Below are positions 1 through 8,942 of a DNA stretch of 64,000 bases, one piece after another. The position numbers and the translations under genes were made by a program. The notes under the pieces were generated by a model. That model saw only the letters and a program-made list of their open reading frames with translations, was not told the origin of the DNA and ran no database searches. Origin of the DNA: a bacterium (lineage in GTDB: Bacteria > Desulfobacterota > Binatia > Binatales > Binataceae); assembly GCA_014896235.1 (NCBI GenBank), contig JADBKU010000023.1, positions 62,001-126,000 on the forward strand, given 5' to 3'. Positions within the stretch are counted from its first letter, which is position 1. Each line of letters begins with the position of its first letter.

Positions 1-2668
1 GAATCCTTGCGTCAACCACCACGACGCCGCGGCCAGGCTCCAGGACCTTGATTGGATTGAGATGTATTTCGCCGATTTCGGGGGCATGTTCGACGAGCGC
101 GGAGAGCTTCGCGATGAGCGCCGCGAACGCTTCGCGGTCGCCGCGCGGACCGCCGCGATAGCCGTCGAGCATCCGGCTCGAGCGCAATTCGCCGACCATC
201 TCGCGCGCGTCCGAATCCGTTACCGGATGCAGCCGGAAGGAAACGTCTTTCAAAATTTCCGCGGCGATGCCGCCGAGGCCGGCAAACAGCAGCGGACCGA
301 AGGTAGCGTCGCTGGCGACGCCGGCCATCATCTCATGGCCGCCGTCAATCTGTCTTTGCAGGAGCACGCCGTCGAGCCGTGCGCCGATCGATTCCATCCG
401 TTCAGCCAGCCGGCGCGCGGCGTTCTCGGCCTCGTCGCCCGAGCGCAGATTCATAATCACGCCGCCCACATCGCTCTTGTGAATCAATCCGGGCGCGACC
501 GCTTTCGCCACCAACGGATAACCGATCCGATCGGCGGCGAGGCGCGCGGTTGCGACGTCGGCCTGCTCGGCCGGGGCGACTTCGATTCCGGCGGTGCGCA
601 ACAGAGCGGCGGCGTCGGCAGGCTTCAGCCATGCGCCGGCGCCGGATTCGCGCATCAATCGTTCGATAATCGCGCGCGTGGCGTCGCGCGCGAAATCGCT
701 CAAGCGATGAATTTCGCCGGGCGCGCGCGCGCGCCAGCGCCCGTAGCGAAAGGCGGATGCGAGAGCGGCGGCGGCGTTTTCCGGGAAATCATAACAAGGG
801 ATGACGCCGCGGCTTCCGCCGTCGAGCTCGAGCGGGCGGCCGGCGGTCGAGACAAACACGCTCAACACCGGCTTGTGAGTTGGCGTATCGGACGCGCCAC
901 GGGCGATTCCGGCGGCGACCTCGCGCGCGAACGACGCGATCGGCGGCACATAAATCGCTACCACCGCATCGACGGCGGAATCGCCTCCGAGTTCGGCAAT
1001 CGCCGCCGCGAAATCGCCGCCGCCGGCGTTCACGCCGAGATCGACCGGATTATCGAGTTGGCGTCCGTCGGCCGAGGTTCCGCGCGCCGCCAGCTCAAGC
1101 CCGCGGGATTCGCAGGCGTCCGCGAGGAGCACGGCTGGACCGTGCGCGTTGGTTACGATTCCCACGCGCGGGCCGCCCGGAAGCGGCTGTGCGGCCAGCA
1201 ACGCCGCAACGTCGAACATCTGTTCGAGCGTTTCCGTGCGGATCACGCCCGTCTGTTCGAAGAGCGCGTCCACGGCAAGATCGACCGTCGCAAACGCGCT
1301 TGACTGGCCCGCGATCGCGCGCACCGCAGCGCCGTGGCGTCCCGACTTCACCGCGACAATCGGCTTGCGGCGCGCAACTTCGCGTGCGAGCCGCGAGAAA
1401 GTGCGCGGATTGCCGACCGTTTCGAGATACAGCGCGACCACGGAAGTATTTGCATCGTCGGCCCAATAGGCCATCAGGTCATTGTTCGAAACGTCGGCGC
1501 GATTGCCTGCGGAGATGAAGGTGGAAAGTCCAAGACGGCGCTGGCGGGCGTGATCGAGAATCGCGACTCCGAGCGCGCCGCTCTGCGAAAACATTCCGAC
1601 GCGACCGGGCGGCGGCTCGACCGGCGCGAACGTCGCATTCAGCCGTACTCCGGCATCGGTATTGATTACGCCGAGACAGTTCGGCCCGACCAAGCGCATT
1701 CCCGACCGCCGCGCGAGCTCGAATATGCGCCGCTCGCGGGCCGCGCCTTCGGGACCGCTTTCGCCAAAGCCGGCCGTCACGACGATCGCGGCGCGCGCTC
1801 CAGCTTTCGCGCAGGCGGCCAATTCGGTCTCCACGACGCCAGCCGGCACGGCGACGATCGCGAGGTCGAATTGCTCGCCGATCGCCGCGACGCTTGGATA
1901 GCATCGCAGTCCCGAAACTTGCTCCGCCGCCTTGTTGACCGGGAAAATTTTGCCTTTGTATCCCGATTGGAGCAGATTTCTGAGAATCGCGCCGCCAAGC
2001 TTGCCAGAATTACGCGAAGCGCCAATCACGGCGACCGAGCGCGGCTTCAAGATCCACTCCACGCTATGCGCGAGCGCCACGCGCTCTCGGGCCGCTATCG
2101 CTTCGACCGATTGTTGGGTTTCCGCCGTCGGGAATGCGACATGAATCACGCCGGCTTCGGCCGAACGCGTCACTTTGTATCCGCTGTTGGCGAATACCCC
2201 GAGCATCCGGTTATTGTCGCCGAGCACGTCGGCCTGCAGTTCCACGATTCCGCCGGCGCGCGCGATCCGGCTGAGATGTTCGAGCAGGAGCGTGCCGATG
2301 CCGCGTCCCTGATGCTCGTCGAGCACCGCGAAGGCGACCTCGGCCCGCGACCGATCGGGACAGCGTATATATCTCGCCACCCCGATGAACCGTTCGCCGC
2401 GATCGTCGCGCAGCGTCGCCGCCAATGCGACATGATCGACGAAATCGAGGTTGGTAAGCCGGGTGAGTTCGGCGTCGTTGAGCGAGCGTTTCAAGCCGAA
2501 AAAGCGGAAATAAATCGATTTCTCGCTCAGGCCATGAAAATGCTCCCGCAGGCGTTCGCGATCATCGGGGCGAATCGCGCGGATATGAATCGAACCGCCG
2601 TCGCGCAAAACCTCGTCGGCCGCATAGTCTGCCGCTGGCGCAAGCGTTTCGCTGTCCAAACCCGCCAC
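1..2668 (-). CDS. Pat-like protein: N-terminal GNAT fused to degenerate ADP-forming acyl-CoA synthetase (3' end cut by window)
   Basis: Probable protein lysine acyltransferase that modifies CoA-ligases and other enzymes using acyl-CoA. Reading the minus strand gives about 889 residues: GNAT acetyltransferase at roughly 15-170 (CoA motif HQGRGIGTLLLEHL), CoA-binding Rossmann domain from about 200 (SVAVIGASRN), a succinyl-CoA-ligase-like middle region, and a C-terminal ATP-grasp from about 670 to the window edge, where only the last few residues are missing. The acetyltransferase is first, the reverse of the enterobacterial PatZ order and like the Streptomyces lividans arrangement. The catalytic phospho-His position of the ligase half (usual SHTGA) reads GQSSA, with Gln455, so acyl-CoA synthesis is probably lost and the ligase half is a sensor. 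The GTG start at 2668 lies 6 nt after the USP-CBS stop, in the same frame, so the two are probably co-transcribed. Confidence 0.85.
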   Translation of the reverse strand, partial: MAGLDSETLAPAADYAADEVLRDGGSIHIRAIRPDDRERLREHFHGLSEKSIYFRFFGLKRSLNDAELTRLTNLDFVDHVALAATLRDDRGERFIGVARYIRCPDRSRAEVAFAVLDEHQGRGIGTLLLEHLSRIARAGGIVELQADVLGDNNRMLGVFANSGYKVTRSAEAGVIHVAFPTAETQQSVEAIAARERVALAHSVEWILKPRSVAVIGASRNSGKLGGAILRNLLQSGYKGKIFPVNKAAEQVSGLRCYPSVAAIGEQFDLAIVAVPAGVVETELAACAKAGARAAIVVTAGFGESGPEGAARERRIFELARRSGMRLVGPNCLGVINTDAGVRLNATFAPVEPPPGRVGMFSQSGALGVAILDHARQRRLGLSTFISAGNRADVSNNDLMAYWADDANTSVVALYLETVGNPRTFSRLAREVARRKPIVAVKSGRHGAAVRAIAGQSSAFATVDLAVDALFEQTGVIRTETLEQMFDVAALLAAQPLPGGPRVGIVTNAHGPAVLLADACESRGLELAARGTSADGRQLDNPVDLGVNAGGGDFAAAIAELGGDSAVDAVVAIYVPPIASFAREVAAGIARGASDTPTHKPVLSVFVSTAGRPLELDGGSRGVIPCYDFPENAAAALASAFRYGRWRARAPGEIHRLSDFARDATRAIIERLMRESGAGAWLKPADAAALLRTAGIEVAPAEQADVATARLAADRIGYPLVAKAVAPGLIHKSDVGGVIMNLRSGDEAENAARRLAERMESIGARLDGVLLQRQIDGGHEMMAGVASDATFGPLLFAGLGGIAAEILKDVSFRLHPVTDSDAREMVGELRSSRMLDGYRGGPRGDREAFAALIAKLSALVEHAPEIGEIHLNPIKVLEPGRGVVVVDARI

Positions 2669-2674
2669 CGCGCG

Positions 2675-3484
2675 TTATTCCGTTTCAGCGGTCAGCGCCT
2701 CCAAGACATCGACAGTCGAAATGATGCCGACCAGCCGGCCGTCTTCAACCACGGGCAAGGCGCCTATTTTTCGCTCGCGCAACAGGCGCGCCGCCTCGTG
2801 AATGGGAGTTTCCGGAGTGATCGTGATGACCGGCTCAGTCATCGCCAGCTTCACCTCGGTGTGATCGTGATAGCCGACATGTGTGCGCAGATCGCGGTCC
2901 GTGATGATCCCGACGAGCTTTTCGCCATCGACCACGGGAAGGCTGCGAAATCCGCCTTCCGTCATTCTCGTGGCCGCGACCGTCAGCTTGTCGCTCGGCG
3001 TTACGGTGGCCGGATTACGCGTCATCCAGCGTTCAACCGTTCGATTTTCCGTCTTGCCCTGATGGACGGTAAGGACCGGACAAGTCGCCTCGCGCAGCAC
3101 CATCTCGGCGACGCTGCCAAGGAATACGCGCGAGAAACCCCTGCGGCCGTGCGTCGCCATCACCACCAAGTCGGCGGCCAATCGTTTTTCGGCGCGCAGA
3201 ATCGACGCGGCCGGTTCTCCCACGTGGACGAATAGTTCGTATTTCAAGCCGGCCAGATGCCGATGCGCCAGTTCGGTTAGACGGACGCGAGCCGTTTCTT
3301 CCTGGCCCCGGTAGAGATCGACGTAGCCGGGCATCCCGGCCGGCGGAATCATCATCGGTACGACGTGCATCACGAGCGCGACGCCATCATTTTGCCGCAC
3401 TATTTGCGCTGCGGTTTCGATGGCCGCAATCGACTGGCCGTCGAAATCCACCGGCACAAGAACGCGCCTGTATGGGAAAGACAT
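2675..3484 (-). CDS. Universal stress protein with C-terminal CBS-domain pair
   Basis: 269 residues. Residues 1-142 form a UspA domain with the ATP-binding pattern G113-RR-G116 then GS at 123-124, followed by the usual CPVL strand. Residues 153-269 form two CBS motifs, each ending in a hydrophobic GIIT/GIIS segment, a module that binds adenine nucleotides. The fusion suggests a stress or energy-charge sensor; its output is not visible. It is the first gene of a two-gene unit with the downstream acyltransferase, in the same reading frame and 6 nt apart, which makes a role in controlling protein acylation by energy state a fair inference. Confidence 0.88.
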   Translation of the reverse strand: MSFPYRRVLVPVDFDGQSIAAIETAAQIVRQNDGVALVMHVVPMMIPPAGMPGYVDLYRGQEETARVRLTELAHRHLAGLKYELFVHVGEPAASILRAEKRLAADLVVMATHGRRGFSRVFLGSVAEMVLREATCPVLTVHQGKTENRTVERWMTRNPATVTPSDKLTVAATRMTEGGFRSLPVVDGEKLVGIITDRDLRTHVGYHDHTEVKLAMTEPVITITPETPIHEAARLLRERKIGALPVVEDGRLVGIISTVDVLEALTAETE

Positions 3485-3787
3485 GATCGGTTCCAGCCTC
3501 CATTTATGGCGCTCGCGAGGCTCGACAGGCGAAACGAGTATGCAGCCTGGCCAATTTCAAAGGTCCGAGTCTCCGAGCCTGAATCTGGTTTATTATCGTC
3601 AGTAGCGGACCCCAGATGGAAGCAACCGCGAATTTGCGCTGGCATCGGACCGATTGCCCGCGCGAACTTGACAATGGCGCGTCCCCTGATAAATCCGAGA
3701 CGATGGCGGAGCGTTCAATATCCGGAGCTCGCCGCCGCGCCGCGTTGCGACGATTCGCGTTCGCGGCCGTCATTTTGAGAGGTACCG
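3485..3787. other. Divergent intergenic region, 303 bp
   Basis: The stretch separates the divergently transcribed USP-CBS and CoA-transferase genes and must carry promoters for both. I see no RNA gene and no strong inverted repeat. Open frames crossing it have no family resemblance. Confidence 0.5.
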
Positions 3788-5008
3788 ATGGCTGCTTCCG
3801 CGCATATTCTCGAGGCCTACAAAGTTCTCGACTTCACGCAATACATCGCCGGACCGACGGCGTCCCGGATGATGGCGGAGATGGGCGCGGAGGTCATTAA
3901 AGTCGAAATCGCGCCTGACGGCGATCGCACGCGCGAATTGCCGTACCTGAAAAACGGCCGCAGCGGTTATTACGTTCAGCAAAATCGCGGCAAGCTCGGA
4001 ATCTGTCTCGATATAAAACGACCGGAAGCGCTGGCGATTCTTCGCGATCTGGTCGCGAAGGTCGACGTCGTCGTGGAGAATTTCGCGCCGGGCGTGATCG
4101 GCCGGATGGGCTTCGATTATCCAACCGTTGCGGCTTTGAATCCGCGCGTCGTGATGTGCTCGATATCGACGTTCGGACAGAAAGGCCCGCTCGCCCATCT
4201 GCCCGGTTACGACTTTATCGCCCAGGCCTATTCAGGCATCACCTCGATGATCGGCGAGCCCGGCGGACAGCCGTACTTTCCGATGGCGGCGCTGGGAGAC
4301 GTCAGCACCGGGGTGCATGCGGCCCTGGCCATTGTTTCGGCCCTGCTTCATCGGGAACGTACCGGAAGGGGGCAGTATATCGATATCGCGTTGCTCGACG
4401 CCTATTTCAATTGCCACCACACCGCCGTGCAGATGTATAGTCTCAGCGGCGGTCAAATCAAGTTGACTCGCGCCGGGAAACATCTTTCGTACGGATCGCC
4501 GTGTAGCATCTTCCGCGGTCATGACCATTACATAGTGATAATCGGCGGCGTCGAGCATCAGTGGCGGCAGTTGTGCGCGGCGATGGACCGGCGCGATCTA
4601 TCGGAAGATCCGCGTTTCCGTACGAACGCCGATCGGGTTCGCAACAACGACGTGCTTTTCGACATAATCCAGGGCTGGCTATTGTCACTGCCAAGCGACG
4701 ACGCAATCATGGCGCGGCTCAATGAATATCGCGTGCCGTCCGCGCCGGTTCTATCGATCGAGGAAGCGATCAACCATCGTCACATGCGCGAACGCGGTAC
4801 GGTCGCGCGCGCGCACGATCGTATTTTGGGCGATCTGGAGCTTCCGGGATTCCCGCTGAAATTTTCCGAATTTTCCGAAAATTCCGACCTCGAAGCGCCG
4901 CTGCTTGGCGAGCACAATGCGGATATTCTGAGACGATATCTCGGCTACGATGCCGAGCGCATCGCCGGACTCGAGCGCACGGGCGTTCTGGTCAGCCGGT
5001 CGATATAG
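3788..5008 (+). CDS. CaiB/BaiF family class III CoA-transferase
   Basis: 406 residues, normal for the family. It moves CoA between acyl donors and acceptors through an aspartyl-CoA thioester. Seen in sequence: N-terminal DFTQYIAGPTASRMMAEMGAEVIKVE, the NRGK.GICLDIK strand, ENFAPGVIGRMG, and the IALLDAYFN segment that carries the catalytic Asp. The substrate cannot be told from sequence; carnitine, oxalate, bile-acid and methylacyl racemase-type members look alike. It stands alone on the plus strand and converges on the amidohydrolase gene after 30 nt. A breakdown role with the neighbouring amidohydrolases is possible but not shown. Confidence 0.88.
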   Translation: MAASAHILEAYKVLDFTQYIAGPTASRMMAEMGAEVIKVEIAPDGDRTRELPYLKNGRSGYYVQQNRGKLGICLDIKRPEALAILRDLVAKVDVVVENFAPGVIGRMGFDYPTVAALNPRVVMCSISTFGQKGPLAHLPGYDFIAQAYSGITSMIGEPGGQPYFPMAALGDVSTGVHAALAIVSALLHRERTGRGQYIDIALLDAYFNCHHTAVQMYSLSGGQIKLTRAGKHLSYGSPCSIFRGHDHYIVIIGGVEHQWRQLCAAMDRRDLSEDPRFRTNADRVRNNDVLFDIIQGWLLSLPSDDAIMARLNEYRVPSAPVLSIEEAINHRHMRERGTVARAHDRILGDLELPGFPLKFSEFSENSDLEAPLLGEHNADILRRYLGYDAERIAGLERTGVLVSRSI

Positions 5009-5038
5009 ACCGCCGATGGCGTCGGGGCGGCGCGGATA

Positions 5039-6142
5039 TCAATTGATGTCGATTCCGTAAAGTCGCCGCGCATTATCGAATACTATCTTGCGCGTTACTT
5101 CCTCGGGCACTCCCGCGAAGTTTTCCTCGATCACTTTCAACGAATTCGGAAATGTCGAATCTGCATGCGGGAAATCCGACGCCCACATGTAGTTGTCAGC
5201 GCCGAAGAATTTCCAGGTCGCCGGACCGAGCGGATCGTCCTGAAACGTCGCCCATACGTTCCGCCGTATGTATTCGCTCGGCGGCAACGGCAATCGCCGC
5301 GAACTGGGAATCTTGCTGTTGACGTGGTCGAGCCGGTGGATCCAGTTCGGAATCCAACCTACGTCGTTTTCGGCGCTGACGATTTTGAGCGTGGGAAACC
5401 GCTCGAAGACGCCCCCATAGGTCAACCGCGTGACGCACTGCTCTACGACGTGAATCACGTGAATTTGCAGGTCCGCCATGGTCGGCATCGCGGGCGTAAG
5501 CGGCATCCCCGACACCAGCGGCTTGTGCAAGGAAATCGGCAGGTTCGCAGTGGATGCGGCGCGCCAGAGCGGATCGAAGCGTTCGTCGGAATAGGGCAAG
5601 TCGTTGCCGTCGGAAGCCAGGATCATGATTCCTTTCAAGCCCATCCGCGCGCACCGCTCGATTTCCGAAACGTCGGGCAGCGCGGCGAGCGAATAGAGGC
5701 CGATTCCGATTAGCCTTTTTGGATCGTGCGCGCAAAATTCGGCCAGCCAGTCGTTGTAGACGCGCAAGCACGCGAGTTGAAGTTCGACGTCGGGCATCGC
5801 GAACACCGCGATTCCGAGCGTGGAATAAAGAACCTCGGCGCGTACGCCGTCCAGGTCCTGATCCTTGAGCCGCTCGACGGGATCCCAACCGCTGGGACGC
5901 GCCGCTTCGTAGCCGTGATTCATGTGCTCGCGCAGTTCCGCGCCGCCTTTGCCGGCCGCGAAAGCAGCGGCTACCGCCAGCGGATGTATTCCGGGACCGA
6001 CAAACAGATATGCCGGCCCGCTCTTTTCGTTCTTGACGACGCGAGGCGCGCGGTCGCGGAATTTGCGATCCAGCCGCTCGACCCAGAGGTCGCCGGGTTC
6101 GGTCATATGAGAATCGGCGGAAATCACCTTGGGGGTCGTCAT
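5039..6142 (-). CDS. Amidohydrolase 2 family metal-dependent hydrolase
   Basis: 367 residues from the chosen ATG at 6142, which has an AAGGAG site 10 nt upstream; a frame extension to 6268 is possible but gives an Arg-rich low-quality leader. The protein opens with ISADSHMTEP, where the family's first metal ligands lie, has SLHKPLV in the middle and WASDFPHADSTFP near the C-terminus, the expected Asp-containing strand. Members decarboxylate or hydrolyse aromatic and cyclic acids (ACMSD, gamma-resorcylate decarboxylase, 2-amino-3-oxo acids); this family is common in environmental bacteria that degrade aromatics. The exact substrate is unknown. It lies 46 nt after the second amidohydrolase and is probably in one operon with it. 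Confidence 0.85.
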   Translation of the reverse strand: MTTPKVISADSHMTEPGDLWVERLDRKFRDRAPRVVKNEKSGPAYLFVGPGIHPLAVAAAFAAGKGGAELREHMNHGYEAARPSGWDPVERLKDQDLDGVRAEVLYSTLGIAVFAMPDVELQLACLRVYNDWLAEFCAHDPKRLIGIGLYSLAALPDVSEIERCARMGLKGIMILASDGNDLPYSDERFDPLWRAASTANLPISLHKPLVSGMPLTPAMPTMADLQIHVIHVVEQCVTRLTYGGVFERFPTLKIVSAENDVGWIPNWIHRLDHVNSKIPSSRRLPLPPSEYIRRNVWATFQDDPLGPATWKFFGADNYMWASDFPHADSTFPNSLKVIEENFAGVPEEVTRKIVFDNARRLYGIDIN

Positions 6143-6188
6143 TTTCTTCGCGCTCCTTCTCGCTCGGATTGCTTTCGGCGGCGCGGGC

Positions 6189-7877
6189 CTACGCCGCGCT
6201 TCCGGGCCGCAGCACGCGGCCGGGAGTGGCGCCGCTATGGACGCCGCCGTCGAACAGAATCTCGCCATTCACCAGCGTGTAGCGCACTCCACGCGCTTCG
6301 GTCACGAGCCGGCGACCTCCGCCCGGCAGGTCGTTGCGCACTTCGGGCCGCTCCTCGCATCCGACCGTCGCGAGGTCGAAAATCACGATGTCAGCCGCCA
6401 TCCCCGGCTTGATCGCGCCGCGATCCGCGATTCCGAAGAACGCGGCCGGTTCCGACGTGATCCGCTTCACCGCATATTCGAGGCTGAGTGCGCGCCGCTC
6501 ACGCACGTACTTTCCGATCAAATAGGTCGGATAGCCGGCATTGCAGAGCATATCGACGTGTGCGCCGCCGTCGGAGATTCCGATCATCGTGCGCGGATCG
6601 CTGAATTTCGCCGCCACGCGCGTTTCGTCTGTATCGAGCAGCGGAATCATGAAATCCGTTGCGAGGCCGTCTTCGATCGCGAGATCGAAAAACAGGTCAA
6701 GCGGATCGGCGCCGCGCTCGCGCGCCGCTTGCGCGATCGTTTTCCATTGCAACGATTGAAGTCGCGCGACGCGCACCTCTTTGATTTGCGTGCGCTCCCA
6801 CAAATCGTGAAAGACGGTGCGCCGGCCAAGCTCTTCGGCGAACTTCCGGCGGAAACCGGCGTCGGAATAATGGCGGGTTTGCGCTTCGGCCGATTTGTCG
6901 CCGAAGGCCGGCTTCATCGAGTTCATGCTTGCGAACAAAAACGGATTGCGCAGGTTGAACTCGACTATCAATGGACGCACGGCGACCTGCGGCGCGCATC
7001 CGCGGCGCAGCAGCGGCTCCGCCCGCTCGAGCGTCTCCGTCCACGCCGCGGGCGCGTCGTCGCGGTCGCGCAGATTGAGCCACGTCACCGGCCGTCCGCT
7101 CGATTCCGAGAGCAGATCCAGCAGTTGATATTCGCGATCCGAAAGGCCGCTTGGCTGTTTGGTCAGCGCGATTTCGATCACGCCGCGGCCCGACGCGCCC
7201 AGCGCGCGCGCGTAACGGCGCAACTCGTCGTCGCTCGCCATCCGGCACGCGAGCGGCTTGGCCTTGTACCCCAGATGCTGCGGCATCACGGTCAGCGAGA
7301 ATCCGAAGGCGCCGGCGGCGAACGCCTCCCCCAGCAGACCGGCGATCCGTTCGGTTTCCGCCGGCGTCGCCGCGCGTTCCATCGCCTCCTCGCCCATCAC
7401 CCAATGCCGGAACGGCGAAAGCGGCGCCAGGAACCCGGCGTTGATTCCCAGCCCGCGCCGCGCCGCCGCGGACATGTATTCCGGAAAGGTCTCCCAGTCC
7501 CACGTGATGCCGCGTGCCAGTACCTCATGCGGAATCGCCTCGACATGCACGAGATTCCAGGTCGCGACCTCGCGATCGCCGGGCTTGCACGGCGCCAGTC
7601 CGACACCGCAATTGCCCATAATGACCGTGGTCACGCCGTGCCACGACGAACACGACACGAGCGGGTCCCAGCAAATCTGCGCATCGTAATGGGTATGCGG
7701 ATCGATAAAGCCGGGCGCGACGATCAGGCCGGTGGCGTCGATTTCGCGCGCCGCGTCGCCGTTCAATTCGCCGCACGCCGCGATTCGTCCTTGCGCGATT
7801 CCGACGTCGCCCCGATAGGCCGGCGCGCCGGTTCCGTCAACGATCGTCCCGTCGCGGATTATCAGGTCGTAAGGCAT
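6189..7877 (-). CDS. N-acyl-D-amino-acid deacylase-like amidohydrolase (amidohydrolase 3)
   Basis: 562 residues. The N-terminus has the cyclic-amidohydrolase opening LIIRDGTIVDGTG and the metal motif GFIDPHTHYDAQ; GNCGVGLAP supplies the conserved Cys region of the D-aminoacylase group, and SDGGAHVDM the late metal-binding part. The ATG at 7877 is preceded by AGGAGG 11 nt upstream. The family hydrolyses N-acyl-D-amino acids, but many members have other amide or cyclic substrates, so the name is a family label. It is the first gene of a pair with the amidohydrolase 2 gene. Confidence 0.85.
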   Translation of the reverse strand: MPYDLIIRDGTIVDGTGAPAYRGDVGIAQGRIAACGELNGDAAREIDATGLIVAPGFIDPHTHYDAQICWDPLVSCSSWHGVTTVIMGNCGVGLAPCKPGDREVATWNLVHVEAIPHEVLARGITWDWETFPEYMSAAARRGLGINAGFLAPLSPFRHWVMGEEAMERAATPAETERIAGLLGEAFAAGAFGFSLTVMPQHLGYKAKPLACRMASDDELRRYARALGASGRGVIEIALTKQPSGLSDREYQLLDLLSESSGRPVTWLNLRDRDDAPAAWTETLERAEPLLRRGCAPQVAVRPLIVEFNLRNPFLFASMNSMKPAFGDKSAEAQTRHYSDAGFRRKFAEELGRRTVFHDLWERTQIKEVRVARLQSLQWKTIAQAARERGADPLDLFFDLAIEDGLATDFMIPLLDTDETRVAAKFSDPRTMIGISDGGAHVDMLCNAGYPTYLIGKYVRERRALSLEYAVKRITSEPAAFFGIADRGAIKPGMAADIVIFDLATVGCEERPEVRNDLPGGGRRLVTEARGVRYTLVNGEILFDGGVHSGATPGRVLRPGSAA

Positions 7878-8024
7878 CGTCCGCTGGACCTCCTGGCGGC
7901 GTTCAACCTCTTCGCTAGGACGGCGCCGCCCGCGTTGTCAAGCGCGCCGCCATAGAATGATTTGACGGGCGACGAAGGAAGATTATTTTGAAGCAGGACG
8001 CGCGGGCGTCGTCGGAGCCGCATC

Positions 8025-8933
8025 GTGAACGCTAATCCCTTGCCGTTGCAGAAGGTCGCGCGTGCGACTGTCGCGATTCATTGCCAGGTTCCGCCCGCTC
8101 ATCCCTCTGTCGCCATCGGACTCGGCGCCGATCGCCGCGGCACGGGCACGCTCGTCAGCCCCGACGGGCTTATCCTCACGGTTAATTACGTGGTGATGGG
8201 CGCGGAGAATGCGATCGTCACGCTGGCCGGCGGCGAGCAGGTTTCCGCGCGCGTCGTCGCCCGCGATTTCACCACCAGCCTCGGCCTGCTCAAAATCGAC
8301 GGGCGCGGTTTTCCGCATCTTGACGCCGTCTCCTCGGAAACCTGCAATCTCGGCGACGAGGTCTTCATGGTGTCGAGCCTCGGCGGCGAAAAGCGATGCG
8401 GCGACACCGGGCTGATCACCTATCTGGGCCAGTTCGACGCCGCGTGGGAATTCGTGCTCGAACGATGCGTGTGCGTCACCGCGTCGGCGCTGAATATCGG
8501 CCTGAACGGCGGGCCAATCTGCAATTCGCGCGGCCAGATGATCGCGGTCAGCTATCTCACGTTCGCGGATCTGATGCGCCCGATCCTCGGCATCCCCGCC
8601 GAATGCTTTCTTTCCGGCCGCGACGAATTGATCCGCCACGGCCGCCGCGTCAGCGCGCCGCCGCGCCTGTGGCTGGGCCTGCTTTCCTATACGCTGCGCG
8701 AACATGTGGTGATCGCGGGCGTGATGCCGGGCAGTCCGGGCGAAAAGGCCGGTCTGCGCCAGGGCGATCTGGTGCTGGCCGCGGACGGCGCCGAGATTCA
8801 CGAACGCAAGGCGCTCTACGACGCGATCAACCGCCATCGGCCCGGCGAATGTGTGAGGCTCCGCGTGCTGCGCAACAACGAGGTCCACACCATCGACGTC
8901 GCCGCGATAGTCGTGGACGATTTTCTCGGCTGA
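8025..8933 (+). CDS. HtrA/DegP-like pseudoprotease with PDZ domain (catalytic triad replaced)
   Basis: 302 residues from a GTG start with GGAG 7-10 nt upstream. The fold is that of an S1C trypsin-like domain (about 8-200) followed by one PDZ domain (about 215-298, GVMPGSPGEKAGLRQGDLVLAADG). All three triad positions differ from protease members: the His in the usual ILTNxHVV motif is Tyr55 (ILTVNYVV), the Asp in DxxxDLALLK is Ser85 (DFTTSLGLLK), and the Ser in GNSGGP is Asn161 (GLNGGP). The frame is intact with no signs of decay, so it is probably a working non-catalytic binding or scaffold protein. There is no evident signal peptide or membrane anchor, so a cytoplasmic place is likely. It converges on ppdK with 9 nt between stops. 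Confidence 0.8.
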   Translation: MNANPLPLQKVARATVAIHCQVPPAHPSVAIGLGADRRGTGTLVSPDGLILTVNYVVMGAENAIVTLAGGEQVSARVVARDFTTSLGLLKIDGRGFPHLDAVSSETCNLGDEVFMVSSLGGEKRCGDTGLITYLGQFDAAWEFVLERCVCVTASALNIGLNGGPICNSRGQMIAVSYLTFADLMRPILGIPAECFLSGRDELIRHGRRVSAPPRLWLGLLSYTLREHVVIAGVMPGSPGEKAGLRQGDLVLAADGAEIHERKALYDAINRHRPGECVRLRVLRNNEVHTIDVAAIVVDDFLG

Positions 8934-8942
8934 CTGTTCCAG

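Noticed and set aside
62..3235. Long plus-strand open frames of 413 and 633 codons
   Set aside because: They lie antisense to the Pat-type gene; their translations are Arg/His-rich without family motifs, as expected for shadows in high-GC DNA.
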